In this document: positions 1 to 6,242 of the stretch, in pieces
Numbering within the stretch: position 1 is the first letter of the stretch
Layout of the letters: the number at the start of each line of letters is the position of its first letter
Origin: Bacteroidota bacterium
GTDB lineage: Bacteria > Bacteroidota > Bacteroidia > Bacteroidales > F082
NCBI GenBank assembly: GCA_002686705.1
Contig: NYYH01000099.1
Location: forward strand, 1-9,129
Reading direction: 5' to 3'
DNA: 9,129 bases
Notes under the pieces: generated by a model
Seen by the model: the letters and a program-made list of their open reading frames with translations, nothing else
The model's database searches: none
Told to the model about the DNA's origin: nothing
Translations under genes and position numbers: made by a program

Positions 1-513
1 CTACATTGGGGGCGAATGCCAGAAAGTACTACGAGGATTGAGCATTGTTGGAATCAACGAAGATTTAAGGTTACCCGCTGAGACAACACTCTCTGGCCAT
101 AAATCCAAGACCCAGAAACATAGTGGTATTTTTCTAATCTTTTTAAAAAAAATTGCGGGCAAACATACGGTAACAGGAGATATGCCTAAAACAAAAATAA
201 TATCTATTTTAGCTCTTAAAAAAAACAATGATTTAAAAACAGCACCGAATACGAATGAGATATAGTTTAATGATAATCTTAAATTAGAACCAGAACCCCT
301 TGGTATTCGGGGCGCTCTATAAATATTTATATCTTGATAGGTTTCTTTGCTTCTCTTAAAGAGACCATAACCATCAAAATACTTACCAGCTGGATAGTCT
401 GGAATACCAGTCAAAACCGTAATATTATGACCTTTTTTTTGAAATTCCACAGCAAAATCATTGATCCGAAAATTCTCAGGGTAAAAATGTGGGGTAACAA
501 TTAATATATTCAA
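1..513 (-). pseudogene. Family-4 glycosyltransferase (WbuB-like), N-terminal part only
   Basis: This is the N-terminal GT-B domain of a glycosyltransferase that would add a sugar from a nucleotide donor to a lipid-linked glycan at the inner face of the cytoplasmic membrane. The first strand and loop (ILIVTPHFYPE, residues 3-13), the GIPDYPAGKY segment (36-45) and LDLWPESVVSAG (137-148) are typical of the WbuB/cd03794 group of GT4 enzymes. Such proteins are about 400 residues long; this reading frame stops after 170. Family-like sequence ends near residue 160 (about position 34). The last ten residues match nothing expected and neither other frame restores homology over the bases available, so a junction such as an insertion or rearrangement is more likely than a single frameshift. 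The donor-binding C-terminal domain is missing. The start is TTG (513-511), one base after the stop of the preceding epimerase gene, with only a weak ribosome site, so translation probably depended on coupling. Family call is good; acceptor and sugar are unknown. Confidence 0.8.
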
Positions 514-514
514 A

Positions 515-1618
515 TCATTTCCGAACAGCGCTACTCATACCAATAGGGAAGTCTGCAGCTTTCTGGACTTTATCCCAATTATTGCTAAACCACTTAAAAT
601 TCTCATTTAGACCATCCTCAAAACTGACAATAGGCTTATAGTCAATCAACTCTCCTGCCAGCTCAATAGATGCAAGAAGTCTTTTCTTTGTATCCCATTT
701 TCGGGGTGGAAATTGTGTAATTGGTGTCGTGCTACCAGTGGATTGATTTACCATTGAGATCATATCCTGAATCTTGGTCTCTTTACCTGATGCTAGATTA
801 AATGCCTGACCAATTGCCTCCTTGAAAAACGCTGCCTTAATTAGCCCCTGAACTAGGTCAAGCACGTAAGTAAAATCTCGAGTTTCATCACCCGTACCAG
901 TTAAAGGTAATGACTTCTCAAGCATAGACCAATAGATAAAGTTAGGAATAACATTTCTATACTGCCCTGGCACTTCACCCGGACCAAATGAGTTAAAAAA
1001 TCTACAATTAACAATTTTCAGTCCATAGTGATGAAAATAAAAATTAGAGTACATCTCGCCAGCCATCTTATTAATTTGATACGGAGTTGTAAGATGCATA
1101 GAGATAAAATCCTCTTTGAGAGGCATTTTTCCGTAAGAACCATAAATTGCACAACCACTTGAAGCATAAACAAAACGTTCTACCTTCGTAAATTGTGCTA
1201 AATCTAACAGTTTGATCATTCCATTAATATCAACATCAACAGAGTTTTCAGGATAATCTACTGAATTTTGATTAGCAAAGAATGCAGCCAGATGATAGAT
1301 AATGGTTGGACGCTCTCGAAATACACGCTTAAGATCTACATCACTACGAACATCGCCATTCACAAACATGACATTAGTTAGTGATGGAAAATCTATTGGT
1401 TCATTTCCTTTAATCGCACTCAAATTATCTAGCACAATAATCATTCCATCATTGCCAACTAGTTCAGATAATGCAATAACTAGGTTACTACCAATAGCCC
1501 CTGCACCGCCTGTCACTAGAATGTTGCGACTAAGAAAATACCTTTTTATTTCATCAGTAAGACTTAACTTAGTTAAATAATCATTTACCAGATTTACCCT
1601 ATATTCACTTTTATCCAC
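515..1618 (-). CDS. NAD-dependent epimerase/dehydratase, GalE-like extended SDR
   Basis: This is a cytoplasmic nucleotide-sugar enzyme of the extended short-chain dehydrogenase family. It shows the Rossmann motif GGAGAIG (residues 37-43 from the start chosen here), the HLAA segment, the catalytic Ser region ASSGCAIYG, the Tyr-Lys pair YQINK (Tyr180, Lys184) and the substrate-domain motif GDETRDFTYV. UDP-sugar 4-epimerases and 4,6-dehydratases share these. The SSG rather than TDE sequence at the active site argues for epimerase over dehydratase. Start: a longer frame opens with TTG at 1633, but that TTG is followed by AAGGAG, a perfect ribosome-binding site six bases before a GTG at 1618. GTG therefore gives the better start and a 367-residue protein. 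About 30 residues precede the Rossmann core, longer than in ordinary GalE. The gene follows the other epimerase by 23 bases and runs straight into the glycosyltransferase. The exact sugar cannot be read from sequence. Confidence 0.86.
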   Translation of the reverse strand: MDKSEYRVNLVNDYLTKLSLTDEIKRYFLSRNILVTGGAGAIGSNLVIALSELVGNDGMIIVLDNLSAIKGNEPIDFPSLTNVMFVNGDVRSDVDLKRVFRERPTIIYHLAAFFANQNSVDYPENSVDVDINGMIKLLDLAQFTKVERFVYASSGCAIYGSYGKMPLKEDFISMHLTTPYQINKMAGEMYSNFYFHHYGLKIVNCRFFNSFGPGEVPGQYRNVIPNFIYWSMLEKSLPLTGTGDETRDFTYVLDLVQGLIKAAFFKEAIGQAFNLASGKETKIQDMISMVNQSTGSTTPITQFPPRKWDTKKRLLASIELAGELIDYKPIVSFEDGLNENFKWFSNNWDKVQKAADFPIGMSSAVRK

Positions 1619-1624
1619 ATTTGA

Positions 1625-1630
1625 CTCCTT
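1625..1630 (-). promoter_or_regulatory. Perfect Shine-Dalgarno AAGGAG that decides the start
   Basis: On the minus strand AAGGAG is followed after six bases (TCAAAT) by the GTG at 1618-1616, ideal spacing. It lies inside the longer reading frame that begins with TTG at 1633, so that longer start is probably not used. Confidence 0.8.
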
Positions 1631-1641
1631 CAAACCGTAAA

Positions 1642-2586
1642 TTATAATCTATAACAATTCTTCATCCATTCCGCAGTTCTTCTGATTCCTTCTTCTGGCT
1701 CTACAACAGGATTATGATTAAGATCTTTAATCGCTCTGGAAAAATCTACCGTCTTTATTTTAGTTGTAAATGCTTCAGCATCTTTATATTCAACCAATGA
1801 ATCATTCTTACCAGTTACCTTAAGGACTAGGTCAGAGTATTGTTTAATATCCATCTCCCATTCAGGCCTTCCTCCAACATTGTAGACCTCACCAGGGATG
1901 AAATTATCAACAATATTTGCAAAAGTAACACAGGAGTCCTCCACATAATCAATAATGCGCTTATGCCCTTTGAAAACAGTATATGGTTTGTCATTTAAAG
2001 CATGGTAGATAAACTTTGGGATAAAACCACGATATGGGGTAAAGTGTTCATGTGGCCCATAGCAGTTAAGAGGTCTGACCCTCACTATTTCTGAGTCAAA
2101 CATTGCTGCAGAATTGAGACACTGCTGTTCTCCTGCCCACTTAGAGATTGCATAATCATTCATCTGATATGTATCACTTATTTTGTTATTTACCATGACA
2201 TCTTCTGTCATAAAACCATCATAATCGCCGTACACCTCAGCTGATGAAAAGAAAATATGTCTAAACCCTAATTTCTCTTGTAATCTTAGAATATGCTTTG
2301 TACCAACATTGTTTGTCTGCCATAAATTTTCATAAAAGGCCTCACCATTCCAGCGGCCATATTCAGCAGCCAAATGATAAACATAATCAAACGGACCAAA
2401 CTCATTAAATATATATTCTAGTTGTCGATAGTTACGAGTATCACAGCGCGCATAATGATGACGCTCTGTATTGTATAAATCAATCGCGAATACATCATAT
2501 CGACGTGAACGTAATTCGTTACAAAGATTGGTGCCAATATTTCCAGCGCCTCCTGTTACTAAGATTTTTAAATTATTGCTTGCCAT
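1642..2586 (-). CDS. NAD-dependent epimerase/dehydratase, UXS/4,6-dehydratase-like
   Basis: This is a 314-residue extended SDR acting on a nucleotide sugar in the cytoplasm. The NAD-binding motif GGAGNIG is at residues 12-18, YHLAAEYG begins at 70, the active-site strand is FFSSAEVYGD (112-121) and the Tyr-Lys pair is YAISK (Tyr145, Lys149). The RPLNCYGP and YNVGG stretches are the usual substrate-domain signatures. The SSAEVYG sequence resembles the TDEVYG of dTDP-glucose 4,6-dehydratases and TSEVYG of UDP-glucuronate decarboxylases: the Glu is kept, but Ala replaces the preceding Asp/Ser. The reaction could be dehydration, decarboxylation or epimerisation, and I cannot choose. The ATG is preceded by AAGGT five bases upstream. 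The gene starts 14 bases after wecB and ends 23 bases before the GalE-like gene, so the three are very likely one transcript. No damage is visible. Confidence 0.85.
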   Translation of the reverse strand: MASNNLKILVTGGAGNIGTNLCNELRSRRYDVFAIDLYNTERHHYARCDTRNYRQLEYIFNEFGPFDYVYHLAAEYGRWNGEAFYENLWQTNNVGTKHILRLQEKLGFRHIFFSSAEVYGDYDGFMTEDVMVNNKISDTYQMNDYAISKWAGEQQCLNSAAMFDSEIVRVRPLNCYGPHEHFTPYRGFIPKFIYHALNDKPYTVFKGHKRIIDYVEDSCVTFANIVDNFIPGEVYNVGGRPEWEMDIKQYSDLVLKVTGKNDSLVEYKDAEAFTTKIKTVDFSRAIKDLNHNPVVEPEEGIRRTAEWMKNCYRL

Positions 2587-2600
2587 TTTGTACCTTCATT

Positions 2601-3725
2601 TTATAAATTTAATAAAAAATCTTTTATTCTCATGCTTGCTTTGCCATCACCGTATGGATTATGTGTCTTTGACATCTCCTTATAAAACATATCATCCGTT
2701 AGAAGTTGATGGACCGATTCGACAATATTATCTCGATCTGCTCCAACCAACTTGACCGTACCGGCATCTACAGCCTCTGGACGCTCTGTTTTATCACGCA
2801 TAACAAGAACTGGTTTCCCTAAGCTTGGCGCTTCTTCTTGTACACCCCCACTATCAGTAAGGATTAGATAAGAGACATCCATTAGTTTTACAAATAGCAA
2901 ATAATCTAGCGGTTGTATAAGGTGTATATTCGTAACCTCAGATAACAGTCGATTGACTGGTTCACACACATTTGGATTAAGATGAACTGGATAGATAAGC
3001 TCAACCTCTGGATGCATATTAGCCAGATCATGGAGTGCCTGACAAATTTCCTCAAAACCCCTCCCAAAATTCTCTCGCCGATGCCCGGTAACTAATACAA
3101 TTTTCGGAAGTGTCTTGTTATTAAGAAAAGGCAAATACTGTAAAATGTTATTAGTGAATGGAACCGTTCTAGCTTTCTCTACAACAGAAAGTAATGCATC
3201 AATAACCGTATTCCCTGTAACAACTATCTGCTCTTTATCAACATTTTCTGCCAACAGGTTTTGTTTTGCTTGTTCTGTTGGAGTGAAATGATAATCGTTG
3301 ACAATACCGGCAACACATCTATTCATCTCTTCAGGAAAAGGAGAATGAATATCAAAAGTACGTAGTCCCGCCTCTACATGTCCAACAGGGATCTGAAGAT
3401 AAAATGCGGCCAGTGATGTTGCCATAGTAGTTGTAGTGTCGCCATGAACAAGAACAATGTCTGGATTAACCTTAATGAGCACTTTCTTCATTCCAATCAA
3501 TACATTACAGGTTAGATCAAAAAGGTCTTGTCCCGGTTGCATTAAAACAAGATCATAATCTGGGGTAATCTCAAATAGGTCCAACACCTGATCTAACATT
3601 TCACGATGTTGTGCTGTTACACACACTGTAACGTTTAGCACTTTACTGAGTTCACTCACAACTGGGGCCATTTTTATGGCTTCTGGTCGAGTGCCGAACA
3701 CTATCAATACATTCGCAATACCCAT
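2601..3725 (-). CDS. wecB: UDP-N-acetylglucosamine 2-epimerase (non-hydrolysing)
   Basis: It interconverts UDP-GlcNAc and UDP-ManNAc in the cytoplasm, feeding ManNAc-type sugars into surface polysaccharide. The family signature [12 protein letters not shown] is at residues 10-21. Residues matching the catalytic set of E. coli WecB are present: Asp96 in HGDTTTT, Glu118 in HVEAGLR, Glu132 in FPEEMNR and His215 in TGHRREN. The UDP-binding [10 protein letters not shown] (291-300) and the KTERPE segment are intact. At 374 residues the length is normal for the family. It is the first gene of the minus-strand operon, 14 bases ahead of the first epimerase, with a promoter about 40 bases upstream. The usual partner wecC (UDP-ManNAc dehydrogenase) is not in the window, so the product is either used as UDP-ManNAc, processed by the two downstream SDR enzymes, or oxidised by an enzyme encoded elsewhere. 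Confidence 0.95.
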   Translation of the reverse strand: MGIANVLIVFGTRPEAIKMAPVVSELSKVLNVTVCVTAQHREMLDQVLDLFEITPDYDLVLMQPGQDLFDLTCNVLIGMKKVLIKVNPDIVLVHGDTTTTMATSLAAFYLQIPVGHVEAGLRTFDIHSPFPEEMNRCVAGIVNDYHFTPTEQAKQNLLAENVDKEQIVVTGNTVIDALLSVVEKARTVPFTNNILQYLPFLNNKTLPKIVLVTGHRRENFGRGFEEICQALHDLANMHPEVELIYPVHLNPNVCEPVNRLLSEVTNIHLIQPLDYLLFVKLMDVSYLILTDSGGVQEEAPSLGKPVLVMRDKTERPEAVDAGTVKLVGADRDNIVESVHQLLTDDMFYKEMSKTHNPYGDGKASMRIKDFLLNL

Positions 3726-3761
3726 TTATAACTCAACCAGTTTGTATTTGACCAAGTCATA

Positions 3762-3790
3762 ATTATACGGAAAAACCAAGATGTCATCAA
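3762..3790 (-). promoter_or_regulatory. Sigma-70-type promoter of the wecB operon
   Basis: Reading the minus strand, TTGATG (3790-3785) is separated by exactly 17 bases from a perfect TATAAT (3767-3762). Transcription would start near 3755, leaving a leader of about 30 bases before the wecB ATG at 3725. The -35 box lies within the first codons of the divergent ACP remnant. Visual match only. Confidence 0.6.
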
Positions 3791-3987
3791 AATTTGGCGT
3801 TTCTATTGATGATATTGATGATATTGATGATAATACGTCTCCTGACACATTGGAGTCTTGGGATTCGCTAAAACATATGAATTTGATAATTGCACTTGAG
3901 GAAGAGTTTTTAGTTGACTTGAGTGATGAAGATATAATTGAAATGATTAATTACAAATTGATTTTTCATAGATTGAGTCGTTTGTGA
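3781..3987 (+). pseudogene. Acyl carrier protein, probably 5'-truncated remnant
   Basis: The 68-residue product has the core of a discrete ACP: the segment SPDTLESWDSLKHMNLI contains the DSL motif whose Ser29 (codon 3865-3867) would carry 4'-phosphopantetheine, followed by IIALEEEF and an acidic recognition helix SDEDIIEMINYKLI. Stand-alone ACPs of polysaccharide clusters look like this and usually begin with about eight more residues forming the rest of helix I. Here an in-frame stop lies just upstream, so that part is lost or the gene is cut. No convincing ribosome site precedes the ATG. Loop 1 contains three tandem in-frame copies of a 9-base unit (Ile-Asp-Asp three times), which lengthens it. 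It is the only ACP in the window and stands divergent to wecB, whose promoter overlaps its 5' end. It probably belonged to the same acyl-ACP pathway as the dehydratase-reductase fusion at 7415. Whether a functional protein is made is doubtful. Confidence 0.75.
3805..3831 (+). repeat. Three tandem copies of the 9-mer ATTGATGAT
   Basis: ATTGATGAT occurs at 3805-3813, 3814-3822 and 3823-3831 without mismatch, in frame with the ACP remnant, encoding Ile-Asp-Asp three times. Related ACPs have a single acidic stretch here, so this looks like slipped-strand expansion. Confidence 0.9.
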
Positions 3988-4177
3988 TTTTGATAATAAC
4001 TCCCTTGATCAGGGCAATAAACGCGGTATGGAGTTGATTGAAAGCAATGTAATCAGCATTCCGGAAGTTCGTAAGTTTGATTTCACAAAACTTATTCACT
4101 CATTTGGACATGTAATAAGTTTAGATGAAATGCTGCAACAAGCATATATATTCCGTCAATCACTCTGCTTGGGCTAA
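3977..4177 (+). pseudogene. Unrecognised C-terminal gene remnant
   Basis: A plus-strand frame is open from just after a stop at 3974-3976 to the TAA at 4175-4177. Its first ATG is at 4028 and would give 49 residues (MELIESNVISIPEVRKF and onward, ending FRQSLCLG). The upstream in-frame stretch (DFDNNSLDQGNKRG) is also protein-like, which suggests the C-terminus of a longer protein joined here to the ACP remnant rather than a complete small gene. It lies in a different frame from the ACP. Its last 18 bases overlap the 3' end of the radical SAM gene tail to tail. I do not recognise the family. A partner enzyme of the ACP is possible from position alone. No ribosome site stands out before 4028. 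Confidence 0.4.
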
Positions 4178-5821
4178 CAGTATCTCAGTTGGTTTATCAA
4201 CTTTAATTGCCCCATTCTTTATTTCTGTTAAATTACTAACAATCCAGTCGTCACTTATCTCTCTTTTTGAGTGAACCCACCACCATGTTTCTGCATGAGG
4301 AAAATCAGTCATAGAAAACCATGATTTTCTTCGCTTTAGATGCACTATAAGTAAATCAACAATCTTATCAACCAACTGAATATTAGAAATACCTAGTTGA
4401 TCTCTTGTATCAAAAAATAAATCTCTAATATTTGTTTTTTCTGAAGTATTACCAAATATGAATTCCTTATCAGCCCAACCAGTATGGTTAATCAACCGAA
4501 AAAGTACTCCAGTTCTTCTCATACTCTTGACCATATCAGCACGAGGAAGTATGGGGGATTCGACAAGTTCATGAGGCTCATATTTTGAAGAAAATTTCAT
4601 TTTAAATTCTTTGGCTACTTCTAGAAGCTCAGTCCCTGGCAATCCTCGCATAGCGTGACAACATAATAAGTGTGCACGACTTCCGCGCAGCTGATCTACC
4701 ATATACTCCAATGTTCTTTCAATACTTGATGCATCTTCACCTGGCAAACCTATAATGAGGTCAATTTTTGTATAGATATCATGCTTTTGAAGTAGTTTAA
4801 AAGTCATTTCAAATTTTTCCTTCTTGATACGTCTTCGCATTCTCTTTAAAACTTCAAGATTTATTGTTTGAACTCCAACTCCTACAGTGATTTCATTTTG
4901 CAGATGCAATTTTTGATACTGTCCAAAAAGGCTGGCTAATTCTTCATCAATAAATCCAGGTATTAACTCAAAAAAAAGACTCGTTTCAAATTGCTCTTTG
5001 ATAAGACCTTTCATAACCGACTTTGCCCAATCTTTATTGGAACTAAAGTTTGCATCAACAAAACGAATTTTTTTAACTCCTCTCTTTATGACATAACGAA
5101 CTTCATTTATTACCCTATCAACTTCAGAGTAAGTAACTCGATCCATATCCTTGTGGTATATGCAATATGAACATCTCAAATTACACCCACGCTGAGTTTC
5201 CAAATTTGCTTCCACGTCATCTCTTGCTAGTACCTCTTCGTCTACAATACCTTCAAGATATGGTGATGGGATATATGAAAGAGATTTAAACGGTATTCTT
5301 TTTGTATTTACAGTAAATGGTGAATTCTTTTGAGAACGATATGCTAAACCAGGAATGTTTTTTAAAGCAGGTTTAGTACTTTTCAAATTCTGAAGTAGTT
5401 CAAGAAAGGTTAGTTCTCCTTCCCCGGATATGCAATAATCAATTGGTTTTTTATCAAAATATGACTGTTTAACATATTCAGTAGCAATCTCTGGTCCTCC
5501 TAAAAGGATTCGTAAGTCGGGAAGTCTTTTTTTAAGCTTCTTAGCAATCTTAAGAAAACCTTCAATGTTCCACATATAGCAAGAAAAACCAACCAAATTT
5601 GGTTCATACGCAACTATTTTGTCTGTCAAATCAGATAAAAGCTTAGCTCTGTTAAAAAGGCCAATCAATGGGCTTTGAATAACTTTTATATCCCAGTCCT
5701 TTCGAATCTCTGAGTCCTTGTAAGCAAATGCTTTCAGGTTATATAATGATAATGAAAATGCATTATTTGATCCGGCTATCCCTACGAGTACTGCTCTCAT
5801 CTTTTCGTTTGTTTTATTCAT
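4160..5821 (-). CDS. B12-binding-domain-type radical SAM protein
   Basis: This is a 553-residue radical S-adenosylmethionine enzyme with the domain order of the cobalamin-associated class. An N-terminal Rossmann-like B12-binding-type domain (about residues 8-175) contains SCYMWNIEG, ILLGGPE (105-111) and ISGEGE (131-136). The radical SAM barrel follows, with its [4Fe-4S] ligands in RGCNLRCSYC (Cys213, Cys217, Cys220), then VDANFSSN and DLIIGLPGE; the C-terminal 130 residues resemble the extension of DUF4080-type proteins. No DxHxxG motif is visible in the N-terminal domain, so cobalamin, if bound, lacks the classical lower-axial histidine. Related enzymes methylate or rearrange unactivated carbons; the substrate here is unknown, though a sugar or acyl group would fit the neighbourhood. 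The ATG has GAGA about nine bases upstream and overlaps the stop of a 23-codon ORF (ATGA). A second possible start is the Met at residue 8. The gene appears intact. Confidence 0.85.
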   Translation of the reverse strand: MNKTNEKMRAVLVGIAGSNNAFSLSLYNLKAFAYKDSEIRKDWDIKVIQSPLIGLFNRAKLLSDLTDKIVAYEPNLVGFSCYMWNIEGFLKIAKKLKKRLPDLRILLGGPEIATEYVKQSYFDKKPIDYCISGEGELTFLELLQNLKSTKPALKNIPGLAYRSQKNSPFTVNTKRIPFKSLSYIPSPYLEGIVDEEVLARDDVEANLETQRGCNLRCSYCIYHKDMDRVTYSEVDRVINEVRYVIKRGVKKIRFVDANFSSNKDWAKSVMKGLIKEQFETSLFFELIPGFIDEELASLFGQYQKLHLQNEITVGVGVQTINLEVLKRMRRRIKKEKFEMTFKLLQKHDIYTKIDLIIGLPGEDASSIERTLEYMVDQLRGSRAHLLCCHAMRGLPGTELLEVAKEFKMKFSSKYEPHELVESPILPRADMVKSMRRTGVLFRLINHTGWADKEFIFGNTSEKTNIRDLFFDTRDQLGISNIQLVDKIVDLLIVHLKRRKSWFSMTDFPHAETWWWVHSKREISDDWIVSNLTEIKNGAIKVDKPTEILLAQAE

Positions 5822-5889
5822 AAAACTATTCTCATTGTTTTAGCTGTTTCTATAGAGATAAAATACATTTTATTATAGAAATGTACCAT
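5818..5889 (-). CDS. Possible 23-residue ORF overlapping the radical SAM start
   Basis: ATG at 5889-5887 opens a 23-codon frame ([19 protein letters not shown] and onward) whose TGA at 5820-5818 shares ATGA with the start codon of the radical SAM gene. Its own ATG overlaps the stop of the preceding small ORF as TAATG. The peptide has no Cys and no recognisable motif. It could be a leader that couples translation to the radical SAM gene, or chance. Being so short, it is reported mainly for its two exact overlaps. Confidence 0.25.
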   Translation of the reverse strand: MVHFYNKMYFISIETAKTMRIVL

Positions 5890-5987
5890 TATTTCCACTC
5901 GATAAAAATATTCTTGTAAATCATTGATTTAAAAGTACTTTTTGAAAATTTCTCAAGTTTAGCGGTATCATCTATCTTTAAATTCAT
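5889..5987 (-). CDS. 32-residue ORF or C-terminal remnant upstream of radical SAM gene
   Basis: ATG at 5987-5985 opens a lysine-rich 32-codon frame ([20 protein letters not shown], then [12 protein letters not shown]) ending in TAA at 5891-5889. Its ATG overlaps the stop of the guaA-fragment frame (ATGA) and its stop overlaps the next ATG (TAATG). The frame is open for five further codons upstream, up to where guaA similarity ends, so it may be the C-terminal tail of a lost gene that once preceded the radical SAM gene in an operon, rather than a complete peptide gene. No ribosome-binding site is evident. Function unknown. Confidence 0.3.
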   Translation of the reverse strand: MNLKIDDTAKLEKFSKSTFKSMIYKNIFIEWK

Positions 5988-5997
5988 GTCACTATTT

Positions 5998-6233
5998 TTA
6001 ATTCAAACTTCATATCTTCTGGCAAGCCGCCAACATTATGATGTGACTTGATAATTTTTGCTTTACCTGATGCTGCACCAGCAGATTCAATAACGTCAGG
6101 ATAGATAGTTCCCTGAGCTAAAAATTTAATGTCTTTTAACTTTTTACGTTTCTTGGTTAAATATGTCAATGAATGCACGGTTACTAATCTTCCGTTTATT
6201 TTCTGGAGCTGGCGCATAAGTTAAATTAGCCAT
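5998..6233 (-). pseudogene. guaA: GMP synthase ATP-pyrophosphatase domain fragment, frameshifted
   Basis: Two minus-strand frames together spell an internal piece of GMP synthase, the cytoplasmic enzyme that aminates XMP. The first frame (6233-6144) contains [19 protein letters not shown] and then stops at TAA (6146-6144). The second continues with [21 protein letters not shown] and [17 protein letters not shown]. Joined, they match the region around residues 285-365 of a protein of about 525 residues, including the conserved [11 protein letters not shown] change of one extra or two missing bases near 6143-6147 separates them. Similarity stops abruptly after FEL, near 5998-6003, and also before PENKRK, near 6213. 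The second frame runs on to a TGA at 5984. With neither the glutaminase nor the dimerisation domain present, it cannot work as GMP synthase. It sits nine bases downstream of the deacetylase gene. A working guaA must exist elsewhere. It looks like debris carried in by recombination. Confidence 0.8.
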
Positions 6234-6242
6234 TAGCAATAA

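Noticed and set aside
38..265. Plus-strand ORF opposite the glycosyltransferase
   Set aside because: It is an antisense shadow of a gene with clear family motifs and has no protein-like features.
1302..1580. Plus-strand ORF opposite the GalE-like gene
   Set aside because: It is an antisense shadow of a conserved Rossmann domain.
2471..2755. Plus-strand ORF across the wecB/epimerase boundary
   Set aside because: It is antisense to two conserved genes and has no recognisable motif.
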